Source: Zeugodacus cucurbitae
Taxonomy: Eukaryota > Arthropoda > Insecta > Diptera > Tephritidae
DNA length: 64,000 nt
Direction of reading: 5' to 3'
Assembly (NCBI RefSeq): GCF_028554725.1
Contig: NC_071668.1
Location: 57,806,732-57,870,731, forward strand
Below are positions 12,931 through 25,531 of this stretch, piece by piece. A model generated the notes under the pieces. The model had not been told where the DNA came from. It saw only the letters and a list, made by a program, of their open reading frames with translations, and made no database searches. The position numbers and the translations under genes are program-made. Numbering within the stretch: position 1 is the stretch's first letter; every line of letters begins with the position of its first letter.

Positions 12931-13804
12931 AGTAAACTCGCTATCTTCATTGGTGCCTTATGTATATATTATAAAGTGAAGGAATAAGATGGAGTTCAAA
13001 ATGTAGTTACATGGGAAGTAGTCGTGGTTGTGAACCGATTTCATCCATTTTCCACACATGTCATCAGGGTGTCAAGAAAATATTATATACCGAATTTCAA
13101 TCGGTCGCGTAGTTCCTGAGATATGGTTTTTACTCATAAGTGGGCTATGCCACGCCCATTTTCCATTTTGTAAAAAAATCTGAATGCAGCATCCTTCTGC
13201 AATTTCTTCTGTAAAATTTAGTATTGCTAGCGTTTTTCGTTAGTGAGATAACCCACTTCAAGTAATTTTCAATCTAACCTTTGTATGGGAGGTGGGCGTG
13301 GTTATTATCCGATTTCATCAAATTTCATGGTGTGTGGTGGGGTACGTAAGAGAACCGACTGCAGAAAGTTTGGTTTATATAGATTCATTGGTTTGCGAGA
13401 TATATATAAATAACCGATTCGGGGGCGGGGCCACGCGCACTTCTCCAAAAAAATTACATCCAAATATGCCCCTTCCTATTGCGATCCTTTGTTCCAAATT
13501 TTACTTTTATAACTTTATTTATTTATAGCTTAGTTATGACACTTTATGTGTTTTCGGTTTTCGCCATTTTGTGGGCGTGGCAGTGGTCCGATTTAGCCCT
13601 CTGACGGTCCGAAGGAACATGTGTTTCAAGTTTCATCAAGATATCTCAATTTTTACAGACATTCGAATTTTGGCTCGTCTCCCTGATCATTTTGATATAT
13701 ATAACCCTATATCTAACTCGTTTAGTTTTATGACTTACAAACAACCGTTATGTGAACAAAACTATAATACGCTCTTAGCAACTTTTGTTACGAGAGTATA
13801 AAAA
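12931..13804 (-). mobile_element. Family A copy 2, truncated at the hairpin end
   Basis: It begins inside the element at CTATCTTCATTGGT and runs to the GTTACGAGAGTATAAAA terminus. The body blocks (CATTTTCCATTTTGTAAAAAA, GGTGGGCGTGGTTATTATCC, GCCATTTTGTGGGCGTGG) align with copy 1 in the same order. The hairpin and CAAG end are missing, and the microsatellite segment is shortened. Confidence 0.85.
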
Positions 13805-14299
13805 TCGTGTAATAAGCCGAATTATAGGGAAATAAATTTTCGTTCAATCAAGAATCAATAAGAAAAAGTGTCAAATCGATTTCTTAATTAACGACTTTCT
13901 TTTTCATATATATTCATATTATACTATACTACACCAAAACACAACACAATCCTTTCACACTCTTTCACATTGATAACAAACTTTTGATGGCATAATTGGT
14001 CAAGATAATTTAATATTCTTAAGCAGCGAAATATTTCGCCAACACAATTATAAATTGTCATTTGTGTTTAATCATTGAAATTAAGTGAGAGTAGAATATA
14101 TGCAAGGTCACGGTACAAATGAAATACCAATTATGTACGGATACAGAAACAAGCTCCCACTCACTCTTTGATGCAACTTTTAATAGAGTTGGAGTTTGAG
14201 TTCGAAACGGTTGTTATTCAATTTCTTAGTCATCTTTTATTAAAAGTTGTTTTGTTTTCCTTACTTCAGAGAGATATGTATTCGTTCCAACAACAGAGC

Positions 14300-14650
14300 A
14301 CCAATACTAGCATTAAAATCGATGAGAGTGTGCTCCAGACTTGTTATGGAGTGTTTAACTTCCTTATCAATAGCTTCTAGCTACTTGTGTTTGGCACCCG
14401 GTCACTGCGGAATCGTTGGAAACTGACACATTAACCCGAGTTGACAGTCCACGGTCCACTTTTGGAGGAAGACGAAGTGTAATAATCTTAGCATTTTCTC
14501 CTCCAATGGCCAAAATTTGGCAGACTAAGGTTGAAGCACCTTGGCACACATTCGGTGAAGCTAACGAATTGGCTAGAATTGGCATTACTTGACTCAAGAT
14601 AAATGTAATGGTTTCCAAATGCTTTGTCGAATCATGAGGGTTCTCCTGAT
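14300..14650 (+). pseudogene. RNase H-type LINE fragment
   Basis: The plus strand near 14,395-14,430 reads APGHCGIVGN, the conserved end of LINE-type RNase H domains (usually W-V/I-P-G-H-x-G-I-x-G-N). Just before it, SRLVMECLTSL fits the preceding helix. Further on, HLGTH and, in another frame, GEANELARIGIT match the C-terminal tail also seen in the 7.9-8.5 kb fragment. The intervening region is deleted and frameshifted. The sequence CCTAACCTAACC near 14,746, similar to that after the 35.7 kb fragment, may be the 3' tail. Confidence 0.65.
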
Positions 14651-14759
14651 CCATTAGGAGTTTGTTTTTGGTACAACAAAGGGCAATGTTCATAACTCTC
14701 AAAGTGGGATCTTCTGCAAATGCAGAAATGCCTTATAACCTAACCTAATCGAAATTTAT

Positions 14760-16682
14760 TCGAGAAAAAGTGGCCAAATTGGAAAGCATTGTCGAAAAAT
14801 TAATACCAAAATTAGATAAATTCAAAACACGAAATTCCGTATATTATTTTCATCTTTAATATTCGAATAAATTAATATTCTCATCGTTAATGAATGCCTG
14901 AAACAACATGATACATGGACTTAGTTCATGATTTCAGCCGGTATTTCTGGACTTGGTCAGTATTTGTTAAGGCGTTGATCTTATATAACATGAGTTCTAC
15001 AAAAAACAGTCTATTTAAGAAAAATGTTCCCCTACAATGTGACTAACAGCAGGTTTTTAACTTTTCCAACTTCAGGGACTAAGACTTAAAAATTTATATG
15101 CTCGATGAGATGAACGGAAAATCACAGTTAACCAAAATAAAAAAAAAAAATTAAAAATATAAAAGGAATTGATAATGTCATCAAATTTATTTCGATCTAC
15201 AACAACGACAGTTTCAAAAGGTTATGTAACATATTATGTACATAAATATATTAGGCAGAAATAGCAATGTTATAAATAAGTCACCGAAACTCAAATTCTA
15301 ATAATATAAATAAAATCGTATAACTTTAAAACATGATAGCTATAAATATACTCCTATGTAGAAAAAATAAGCAAATCTATTTTCAGCAAAAATATTATAA
15401 ATATCACCAAAATCCTTTAATGTATCCAATTAAAGACGGTCTTAATTAGAAATGTACTGGCGTAGTGCTCAATGAGGTGAACAATAATATAATTTTAATT
15501 GAAATAATTAAAAAATATGCATATTCTTGGTAGCATTTTTAGTGCGACCACGCAATACAAATAAATCCGATAATGCAGTGCGTACACTAATCCTTAATAC
15601 GCACATAATCACTTAGCAAGCTATAAAAAGTGCATTAAGATGCTACACCTACACAAGTAAATAACGCAATATATCGGTATTTATATGCTAAGGAATGCCG
15701 CCACCCACTTATAATCCAAGCAGTATACATGGCGTATACGCAACATTTGTATTGTTTTTTATTTATGAAATGTTGCGTATACGCAGTGTAGCTACTTAGC
15801 TTATACCTTCTTACAAATACCTTAATGGCATGCTAAGCCTTTACATTAATTTGCTTTAAAATACAAATTTTTTTTACATAAAATTCCCACGACTTTTGTT
15901 GTTGCTAATTGAATTTCCATGTCAGTTGCTGTTGTTGTATGTGTTTAGCGTAGATAATGTGCGCAATAAAGCAGAAATGTAACAAAGCAACGGGTAGGAG
16001 TTAATTATGACTTCATTAATGGGAATGTGTGACACTCTAAGTGGGAGTTATGAATGTGTGAAAATTTACATAGTAGAAAAAAATTTATTTTGAATAGATG
16101 GAGGGAAAGTTGATGTTTTTAGATGCACGAAAATGTGGTTTTGTAATGCATATTACATTCAATCAAATACATATATACACATTAGCTTTAAAAATATATA
16201 TATGTACCTAGTGTTCATGCATGAATAGCTACCATCTCAACCTTAAATTCATTTTTAATTAGTAATTTAATATTATATTATACATTTCATATTATATTAT
16301 TATATTATATTTTTTTTTTCTATCCAAAAATATTTTTCAGTTCTCATTAGAACCGCAGACAAATTAATTAAAATCTGAAAATTTGCCAAATGACACGCTT
16401 TGTCAGCATCCAACGGCTTTATATTACCGCCTTTCATATAACTTGACACATATATACATTCGCCCAAAAAATATTTTTTCGCCTCAGAAACAAAAGCCTA
16501 CACACCCCTTCACTAACGCTTATTCAAAAAATTTGCTTTCTGAAGCATTTCTTTCAACTTGTTTTCGCAGCACTTCTCTATTCACACTGTAATTGTTGTG
16601 CTAATTACTTTGCAACTAAGTATATGTGGCACAAAAAAACTGTTATATGCATATGTGCCTCGATATAACCTCCTTCGTACGA
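14760..16682. other. Non-coding DNA, no gene seen
   Basis: AT-rich, with an ATTAATTAAAATCT motif at 16,363-16,376 and the strong inverted repeat at 15,732-15,784. No supported coding region. Confidence 0.55.
15732..15784. repeat. Perfect 17-bp inverted repeat with 19-nt spacer
   Basis: The left arm GCGTATACGCAACATTT (15,732-15,748) is exactly complementary to AAATGTTGCGTATACGC (15,768-15,784). Each arm itself starts with the 10-bp palindrome GCGTATACGC. Confidence 0.95.
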
Positions 16683-17175
16683 CAGTGACAACCACCACCT
16701 GGTCCCTCCAACGGAGTGGAGGCCTTCCGCTTCCTCGACTTCCTCCGGCAGGTACTGCATCGAACACTTTCAGAGCTGGAGTGTTTTCGTCCATTCGGAC
16801 AACATGACCTAGCCAGCGAAGCCGCTGTCTTTTTATTCGCTGAACTATGTCAATGACGTCGTATAACTCGTACAGCTCATCGTTCCATCGTCTGCGGTAT
16901 TCGCCATTGCCAACGTTCTGAGGACCATAAATCTTGCGCAAAATTTTCCTCTCGACAACTCCCTCTCTGCACCATAAAGTAGGACATTAATGATGAGAGA
17001 CTTGAAGAGTTTAGTTTTTTTTCCGTCGAGAGAGGACTTTACTTTTCAACTGCCTACTCAGTCCAAAGTAGCACCTGTTGGTAAGAGTGATACTGCGCTG
17101 GATTTCGAGGCTGACATTGTTGGTGTTGTTGACGCTGGTTTCCAGGTATACGAAATTATCTACGACTCCGAAGTT
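16683..17175 (-). pseudogene. LINE reverse transcriptase fragment (RT family, copy 2)
   Basis: C-terminal part of the RT-family ORF2 on the minus strand. Visible blocks are LRWLGHVVRMDENTPALKVFDAVPAG (cited here as the RWLGHVVRMDE and ALKVFDAVPAGGSRG motifs), IYGPQNVGNGEYRRRWNDEL and, after frameshifts, the [16 protein letters not shown] region near 17,130. The RT catalytic core is absent. The frame is open for about 119 codons before it breaks, so decay is moderate. Confidence 0.85.
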
Positions 17176-17553
17176 AGGGCCTACTTAGTTTAGTTTAACG
17201 ATTATTAAAATGTTCGATGAAGTTAGATTATGAGATATTGGATAAGGAATTTTTTCTATGGTGTATGGGCTTCATCCATGAAAATCTCGTTGGCTGTGGA
17301 TCTGAAGATCTGTGGATGAACTCCCAGAAAAATGCATTAGTTCTCTATAGGATACCTGGAAAATAATTTAGGTTGTAATGGATAGTATTATTTATTCCAG
17401 CCCATTATACAGGGTCCATCAACAAGAATAACTTGATGTTAAAATGAAATAAAACTGTCAAATTTGGTCAAAATTGGTCTGTTTTTTTTGTTATACATAT
17501 CATTTTATGCCCTTTATGGTTATGGTTTGAAGAAAATAACGACCAAATGGTCA
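17176..17553. other. Unassigned DNA between LINE and transposase remnants
   Basis: No recognisable feature. The right part may belong to the end of the adjacent transposon, but no terminal repeat could be defined. Confidence 0.4.
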
Positions 17554-18115
17554 CTACGAATCCGATGCAGCATTTCGGCTGGAATTTAAGCTAGTTAGTG
17601 GGCAGAATGCTGGTTTAGAGCTCCTCCCGCATTGCTGGTTAATTGGTGTAAACCTTTTATTTAACATATTTCCGGAGAAATAATCTAGAGACATTAAATC
17701 GCATGATCTTGGCTGCCATTTGACAGAGCCATTTCTCGAAATTAACGAGTCGCCAAACATTGCACGAAGTCTTCCCTGTTTAGACGGAAACATGAGGCCG
17801 AGCACCGTCTTGTCGGGGATAGAGATCGCTCGGGTTGATTTCATCAAATTCCGGAGAAAAAAGTCGGTCGACACCGTCTTATAACACTCGCTATTGATGG
17901 TAACATTTTCTGCCTCATACCGAAAGAAATAAGGCTCGATGATGCATACATACAACAATCGGCCAAGGGTTTTCGGTATGCATTTGCGTTTCCTGAACTG
18001 CATGATAATCTGATTCACCCCAATAGCGACAATTTTGTTTGCTTACGAAACTATTAGGACCAGAAGTGGGCCTCTTCGGACAATATGATTTTTTTGTACA
18101 CACTAACAAAATTTG
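17554..18115 (-). pseudogene. Tc1/mariner-type transposase fragment (copy A)
   Basis: The minus strand reads LSEEAHFW, then FVSKQNCRYWGES in a shifted frame, then EPYFFRYEAEN, GDSLISRNGSVKW and PRSCDLMSLDYF. These correspond in order to the SDEAHFW, VNKQNCRYW, PYFF and PPRSCDLTPLDYF blocks of an insect Tc1/mariner transposase. The first contains a catalytic aspartate region; here D is replaced by E in SEEAHF. Several frameshifts and a deletion before EPYFF make it non-functional. It belongs to the same broad family as the copies at 25.5 and 40.3 kb. Confidence 0.75.
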
Positions 18116-18852
18116 ACAGAAATCCGTAAATAAATCAGGCCGCTACGAGCTGTCAAAATCACGTCACCCTTATTGGTACATCTTATAGATGAGCTGAACA
18201 GATGAAATAGATAGATATTTGCTACTACTGCTCCTTAAACATTTGTTTTTTCCTTAAAATCTCACTCTTTTAATAGTGTCACATGCGATCTTGATTTACT
18301 TTTTAAGCAATCATCATGCGTGAGGATAATTTTTAAATAGATTTGGAAGCCGACCTTTTTCTAATATGTCAAAAGGCCTTGGCAGTACTCCATAATGTTT
18401 CAAAGATTCAACATTCAATACATGTAAAACTGAGATGAATTTTCGATTGATATCTTTGTTTAAACCGAGCCTTGAAGGCCAGAATAATAATTCCGACCGT
18501 CTTAGATTTGTCATTTTCATATTTTGCCTACTATACTTATGAACAAATTATTTTTAACTCAAATTTCTACGAAAACAATAATTTTTCAATTCTGCTCTAC
18601 TTTTCTCATTCTGTTTTTGTGTTTTCAATTATTTTTTCACCGCAGACAATAGCCATAAATTAGACGGTTTTTCACGCTCACATTTCTTCATACGAATTCT
18701 CACAACTTGACGCACAAGTCATTATAAGTGTGTGTTAAGTAGTCTTTTCAAGTACATAGGTATTTTTCTTTTTAAAACACATTGCATATCAGTTTGTCTC
18801 TTTGTATTTCATTCTTTTCAACACATAATTATTAGGCGCCAAGCGTATTGGT

Positions 18853-18859
18853 TATATAA
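18853..18859 (+). promoter_or_regulatory. TATA box candidate upstream of Cys-rich frame
   Basis: TATATAA lies 77 bp before the ATG at 18,936. The intervening sequence looks like an insect 5' leader (CAGCATCAACTAGAAATCAG) about 30 bp downstream of the box. Inference only. Confidence 0.35.
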
Positions 18860-18935
18860 CAGGCAGTCGCAGACAACATAAGCGCACAGCATCAACTAGA
18901 AATCAGCTCAACTGAACTGAAACTCATAATTTAAA

Positions 18936-19197
18936 ATGTCTGTTATGAAGCGGTGTCCATTAATGCTTGTTGTCTGCAAATTATTTTTCTCAGGCGTGTG
19001 ATTTCGTTGAGGCGCTTAAAAGAAGAATGTGCGCGACTGGGTTTAGAAGTGAATGTGATATGTTGGGACTGGTTTGTCAACACACAAGTAATTTATCTTG
19101 TTTTTTCGCAGACTCTCAGTCAGCAGACATTTGTAGTTGTTGCTTGTGCAATGTGATTATAGTTTTGTGGAGTCAGGTTGGGGAGTATAGAAATTAG
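18936..19197 (+). pseudogene. Possible small secreted Cys-rich peptide gene, frameshifted
   Basis: ATG at 18,936 opens MSVMKRCPLMLVV, a hydrophobic start that resembles a signal peptide, but this frame stops after 22 codons. The +1 frame overlaps it from 18,967 and stays open to a TAG at 19,197. It has nine cysteines in about 55 residues, including ACDF, RRMC, SEC, LVCQ, LSC and ICSCC. A TATA box and leader-like sequence precede it. One single-base indel would connect the two parts, so this could be a recent pseudogene or a misread base. I do not recognise the family. It may also be chance. Confidence 0.3.
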
Positions 19198-19437
19198 GTG
19201 ACCTAATTATGGTACGATGAAGGTTTTTTTTTATTTCAAGGACGCTTGTTCAAGACTCTTTAAGTAATATTAAAGCGGTAATTAATGAATATGAATTTGC
19301 TTCAGTGAGACCTCTTTTCCAGTAAGTCATTTTATATTTATCTGAATGGAAAGTATTGAACAAATTCGTTGCTATATTTGGTTTTCGACCGAGTTCACAC
19401 ACTTTTGAAACAAAATTAGTATAAAACATTAACGGTC

Positions 19438-20217
19438 GATTGGAACATAGGATCGCATTAGGGAGGGGTACATTTGAATGTAATTTTTTTGTAAAAGTGG
19501 GCGTGACCCCGCCCTTAAATAGGTTTTTTGTATATAACTCGCAAACCAATAAAGCTATATAAACCAAACTTTCTGCAGTCTTTTCTTTTAGAAATTTCCT
19601 TATACAGTCCAAAAATGAAATGAAATAGGATAATAACCACGCCCATCTCCCATACGAAAGTTAGGTTGAAAATTACAAAAAGTTGGTTAACTCACTAACG
19701 AGAAACGTCAGAAACACCAAATTTTACATAAGAAATGGCAGAAGGAAGCTGCACTAATATTTTTACAAAATAGAAAATGGGCGTGGCGTCGCCCACTTAT
19801 GGGTCAAAACCCATATCTCAAGAACTACTCGACAGATTTCAATGAAATTCGGTATATAATATTTTCTTAACACCCTGATGACACTGGTGGAACATGGGCG
19901 AAATCGGTTCAAAACTACACCTACTTCCAATATAACTCAATTAGGAATCCTTCTGATTCGTTCACCTTATAATGTATACATAAGGAACCGATAAAGATAG
20001 CGAAATAAAACTTTACACAAATACTGTATTTGAGCTGTGACGTCACTTGTGGAAAAATTGTCAAAATCGAAGCATGACTTTTCAAGGCCCCTGATATCAA
20101 ACATGAAGAACTCAGTGCCAAAGGGTAATTTTTCACCTAAAATATAGGTAAATCTCTAAATAAATTGCGAGAGTATAAAATGTTCGGTTGCACCCGAACT
20201 TAGCCTTTCCTTACTTG
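19438..20217 (+). mobile_element. Family A copy 3, 5'-truncated
   Basis: The hairpin end is intact: GCGAGAGTATAAAATG, then GTTCGGTTGCACCCGAAC, then CCTTACTTG at 20,209-20,217 followed by TTT. The opposite end starts inside the body at GGAACATAGGATCGCATT, so the 5' third is missing. The GGGCGTGG-type blocks are present. Confidence 0.88.
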
Positions 20218-23200
20218 TTTTGTATAAATGCGATCGATATTTTTGATGATAAAGCTCGAAGTATGACTCTCCCCCACTTAATTCGAACTTGTACTGTCAA
20301 AATATCAACAAGTTGTAGAACAAAACGGTGCATAATTGACCTAATTATATCTGTGCTTTTTACTAGATATTATATTATTATCGCCAAAAATGCTTGGTTC
20401 AATCAACAAGATGAACGAAAGAATTCCCATTTTAAAGGTAAAAACCAAAAACGTGATTTAAGTGACATTCGTAAGACGTATAAAGATTCTGCTAAGAATC
20501 GTCCAAAAATTATGTCCTTTCTGTTGACGATTAACCGGTCGGACTCTATTAATATCCATCATTTCTTGCTTCTAGAAACCCTTTACTGAAATCAGCGGTA
20601 CTCTATGGACCACCCAAATCTTAGATTTAAACATGCTAGTGACAATGTTGTTAGATGTGTGACCGTCCCATCCCATTCGCATAAGTTGTGATATCTCCAT
20701 AAAGGTGGAACAGATACAGCATATACGAAAAATTTTACTGAAATTGACCGAGCGGCTTCTGCGATATGAATACTCACCCAGGAAGCGTACTTCTGCAGAA
20801 GAAAATAGAAAGACATCGTTCTTTGCATAAAGGACTGGACTTGCTAGTACTTTGGAACATAAGTGAATAACAGACAATTGAAATAAAACTGTATATAGCT
20901 CCGAAGGTTTCTTATGCTGTCATATACTTTCTGATTATATGACCCCAGATTGAAGACCACTATTTTATTCTCAACATTACTGTCACTCACAGTTTCATTT
21001 ACATTTTACTTTATTCCCAGAGAATAAATGAGTCAATATTTCCGAATAGTTTTCGGTTATATGGAAGAGCCCCCTAATATATTAAATTGTCGTGATACAT
21101 CAAAAAGGGATCCAAGGTGCTAGGCTAGGTTCAATGACTATTCCCCACCAGAAGGACACACCTAGACTATAAGGGCAGTCCTTTGTGATGGCCAAAAATG
21201 TATCCCTCACTTAAATTTAAGAATCGACAAAGCGCCTAGAACCTACCACAAATCTGCAGAAGTTTTTACTTCTATACCCGCTAATTCGCGAGGATGTACA
21301 AAAAAGTGATATCCAAGAAACTTTTGGCTAGATCTCGCAAAGGCGAGGCATTCTAAAAGGAAATATTGGGAATATTCTACCTCATCCGCCACTTGGAGAA
21401 AAAAGAGAGCTCTGTAGCTAACATCAGATAAAATTTTTAGTTTGACCACGTGATTCCCGGTGAACCTGTATGACTAGGGAAAGGTTAACCTTACTGAGGG
21501 AGAAGAGTTCCCTAGACTTCTTTTGATTTACTCTGGAAGGATCTCACGACAGAACGAGTGCTAGTGAATGCTCAGCTCTTGGTCAGTTCAGGTGAGAAAC
21601 ATCCATCTTGAAGTAAATTACAACAGGATAGTGGTGTTAGTACTTGTTCCCATTACACTGTCTGTCTCGATCATGTTGTAAACTATCTTAATCCATGAAT
21701 GAGCTCTGTTTATTTTTGTCTCAGAATTTCCGTTTTATGTTCCACAAGCTGTTAACGAAATCAACCTTTGTGCGAACTACTTCCTCCACTTCTCCATTAA
21801 TTGATATTTATTACATTGACTATTAAATAAATGAGCATTAATTAAAATCACGTGGAACAATGTTGTTAAAAGTTCTACAGAATTTTTAACTGAATTTTTA
21901 ACGCAAACTACTATAAAAGCTGACAATTGAATGTCCTTCAAAGTGTTGTGCCTAAGTGTATGTAATTATTTTCCAACGCATGTGGCATGCAACATGCAAA
22001 TGCACTTTTTAATTATCAACAAGTGCAGTGATTTAATACAATATTTATATATGCATATATGTAAATATGTAATTACTTATGAATTGTTGCAATTGCAGGA
22101 ATTTCAAGCGCAACGGATTTGCAATCGTAATAAATGAGATCCATTGAAATCCGATTGGAGAATTTATACAACTGATAAATTACAGCGACAATACTATAAG
22201 GAGCTGCCACCAAACTGTTGGATTACGTTTATTATACAGTTAAAATAAATGATTTGCAATGCAAGTGAAACGTAATAAAAGCCGAAAAACAAATAAAATA
22301 GCGAAAATGAATTAATGCGAGTGTTTGTGAGTGTGTGTAAAAGGGTTTGCTGGCATGCGCGCACATTGTGCAACCGTCGTAATTTTAATGAGCATAAGTT
22401 TAAATTAATTCCTTGTAATTTAATTTAATCTTACGCTTTATGCCGCTCATCCTGCCATCCTACCACGGACAGCACATTGAAGGTATAACAATTAAATTTT
22501 ACGTTGAGTATGGTTAAAGTAGGCCATAAGTAGATAGGAAAACCTGCCGGTGTGCGCTGGAATGCAGCGAAGTCAGTGGAAATGTACGTTTGTATGGTAG
22601 CATACGCAGAACCACTTCAAAGACGGAATGGCGTTGCGTGCTTGCGTTCATTAAATGTACTCGAAAATATTTTTAACTTCTCTTTACACTTTCATATTAC
22701 TTCTTCTTCATTTCAATGGGAAGCAGTATTGTTTTTTAGAATGACTGTAGATTAATATCAACAGGTCATTGTCACTTTTTGGGGAAGCTCAATGAGCTCA
22801 ATGTCTATCACTTCATAATCTCTTTCAGTTAACTATTGTTAATAGCTCCCTTAAGCAACCACGTCTCTTTCGAATAATTAACTTTGCCTTATGCGGTTTA
22901 TTATGATTTCAGCTACTTTCGAACGACGGTCAAAGTCAGCGATATTGTGATAGATGAAAGAGATTGTGGTTTGGAGTACTATCAATACTGTTCACACAGA
23001 GACGAGGAGCTTAAGCTATTTTTAGGTATTCACTCGTATCGTATGACCAAAGATTTTCCTCAAAATACATGCGATAGGTGGCGCGCTCATCAAATGAATT
23101 CGAATTTTAAGGTTTTCATAAGATTTTTACATCAGATAATAAAATTCTTGCAGCCCTTGAATTATTTTTTAGCTGGATGCCGTTCCATACATTTAGTCAA

Positions 23201-23540
23201 CAGCAGCAGCCTGTGGATAGCTTGAGCTCTAAATATCGATTGATACCTACTATAAACGCAATCATTACGCTATACGGAAAATCGTTTGAAATATTTTGAT
23301 TTGAAGTTCTAAAAAAGGACTATGAAGAGTTAAAGTTTGATCTTCGAAAAAATAAAATTTTATGTATCGAAAATAAGGTTGACCAAAAAGTTTTACACAG
23401 TTTAATCAAGGGATCAATAATACTAGTTTGCAATTGTAATGTTAGAGGCTGTTTCTTGCTAATTTTGGGTTGCTAAAACCTAATAAATATATATAAATTA
23501 TAGTAAAAATTTCCTAACATGCACGTTTTTCAAGGAAAAA
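20218..23540. other. Long stretch without a recognisable gene
   Basis: Reading frames at 20,188-20,589, 20,572-20,877 and 22,884-23,225 were read and match nothing I know. Codon composition is that of the surrounding AT-rich DNA. An ATTAATTAAAATC motif lies at 21,837-21,849. Confidence 0.5.
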
Positions 23541-23544
23541 CAAG

Positions 23545-23875
23545 CATAATAATGAAGATCCAGAGATCTCTTCAGCAACACGACCTGCTCCTCACGGAGA
23601 AGGCGTTCCAACTCCAGCTCCCTCAGCAAATTGGGAAGTAGATTTGGGATATGATGATGAAGGAGACCTATTCTCCCGAAATCGACGAAAAAAAGACCAC
23701 TTTTAACCGAGCAAGGCGAATTAAACGACCTCGTAAGAGACTTTCAATTGTCCAAGGATCATGCTGAGTTATTGGATTCAAGACTACAACTCTAGAAATT
23801 GCTGGCATCAGGAACGAAAGTAAACATTTTTAGAATCCATGAACTATTCTTGTTTTTTGAACTCAAATTCGTAAT
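23545..23875 (+). pseudogene. Decayed fragment of an insect repeated ORF
   Basis: Broken frames read GEGVPTPAPSANWEVDLGYD and, after a shift, LTEQGELNDLVRDFQLSKDH followed by AELLDSRL and SGTKVNIFR. The ELNDLVRDxxLSKxxAELLxSRLQ pattern occurs, as I recall, in a protein family present in many copies in insect genomes whose function I do not know. An in-frame stop follows SRLQL. It is probably transposon-derived. Confidence 0.45.
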
Positions 23876-25531
23876 ACTTCAATAAGCCCCCACAGACCTA
23901 TTAGCATATCAGTCACAAATTTTTCCTTCGAATTTGTCGAGTAGTGTAATTTGATAAATCATTTATCCTAACCAAAACGACTCTGTTCCAAGTTCATGAC
24001 CAACTAAAATAGGGTAATATAATGGATAGTCTTTGGCCACTGCTTTCAGCTATCTCGACACGTCTCATACACAAGCATAGCATAAATGTAGGAGATGCCC
24101 CCTTAGGATATCACTTTAGTATCAAATTATATGAAACCATGTTGAATTAGTACGAAAGGTGTCATCTTTGAAGGGAGTAATCTTTTTATAAGCTCTTTAC
24201 TACGAAATATTGGAATATATTAGTAAGTAGCTGTGTAATACTGAAGATACGTACCACAATTATGTTTAATGAAATCTTAGAAATAAGTACATGTTTTAAG
24301 CTTAGAAGCCCTAATGATCTTCATCTTTAAAGCTCCACAATATGAACCAATCTTCAAGAAAGCAAAGACAGACAGACAAAGATTCTAGATTCTCGAAAGT
24401 TTTTTTTCAGAAAGCGAGGCTCACTCCGCCGTTCTGGGTTTCTGGAACACCAAGTGATGAGAAGCTTATCTTTATCTGATGTTCTGAATTGTTCTATTTG
24501 ATTTTAAATAAATAAAATATAGAAACATTTAATGCTGAGGTCGTTATCAGAGTTCCATACATCATACCTTTCCTACACCCTTTGTCTTCACACACGCACA
24601 CATATATTTATATTAAAAATATCAGTTAATACCATCATTCACCACAAACAAACACGTGACCTATGTGACAACTTAATTATTAATGAATCGTAAATGCTTT
24701 AAATATTCACTTTCCGCCACGCATAAAAGCACAGAAATATTATAAAAACCGATATTAAACCAAACAATATTATTAATGAGTGTTATTTAAATGTAAATCA
24801 TTCATACGATTCGTTGAACTGTTATGGCGCCACAGTAGCAAGCACAAAAACAATGAATGCAATTTTAAGTATGCAAGGGAAAATGTATTCAAACATATGT
24901 ACATACTCGTATGTATGTACTCTGGTATGATCGAGTATGTAATCAATTGCGTTTATAAACAAACATAATTGTGGCAAACCACATGTTTCTTTCACACATA
25001 TTAACTGCCATGCGAACCACAAATATATTATTGTCATTTACATTGTAAATGTATACACGTCATGATATGTCATAATACTCATATGAATGTCTGCATGTGT
25101 GTGAGTATGAATAGTAATCCAAGGAATAAATATAATCGAATATACTGCAGAAGAAAGATTAAAGGTTCTTTTGATACCTTATTATATTAAGAGATAGTAA
25201 AATAATGAAGAAATGATGCTGTGGTGACGAAGTGTTCAGATCAATTATGTACAGCTCGTAAACCTTTTAGCGCCTGTTTTCCAAAAAAAATTGAAGGACT
25301 GAAAACTCACCTTAATTTATCAGAAAATCTTATTTTGATCATTAATATTATATATATTATTTATAGTGTGTTTCTAGAACAACGTAAAGGCCCTATTGGG
25401 AAAGTTTATTTCAAACATTAGTCCAATAGCTGCGATTTTCTATCAAAATGGCAATGTCAAATTGGTTATAAATTCTTACTTATAATAAATTCTCAATGTC
25501 AGGCCCTAGAGTTTAATAAAGGATTTATCCA
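23876..25531. other. Non-coding DNA, no gene seen
   Basis: AT-rich sequence with short ATGT/CATA microsatellites around 24,890-24,920. The frames at 24,780-25,421 are unsupported. Confidence 0.5.

Noticed and set aside
14367..14702. 111-codon minus-strand frame
   Set aside because: It is antisense to an RNase H-type LINE fragment whose GHCGIVGN block is on the plus strand.
22884..23225. 113-codon plus-strand frame
   Set aside because: No recognisable domain, no promoter or splice context, and several rare residues in a row look like translated non-coding DNA.
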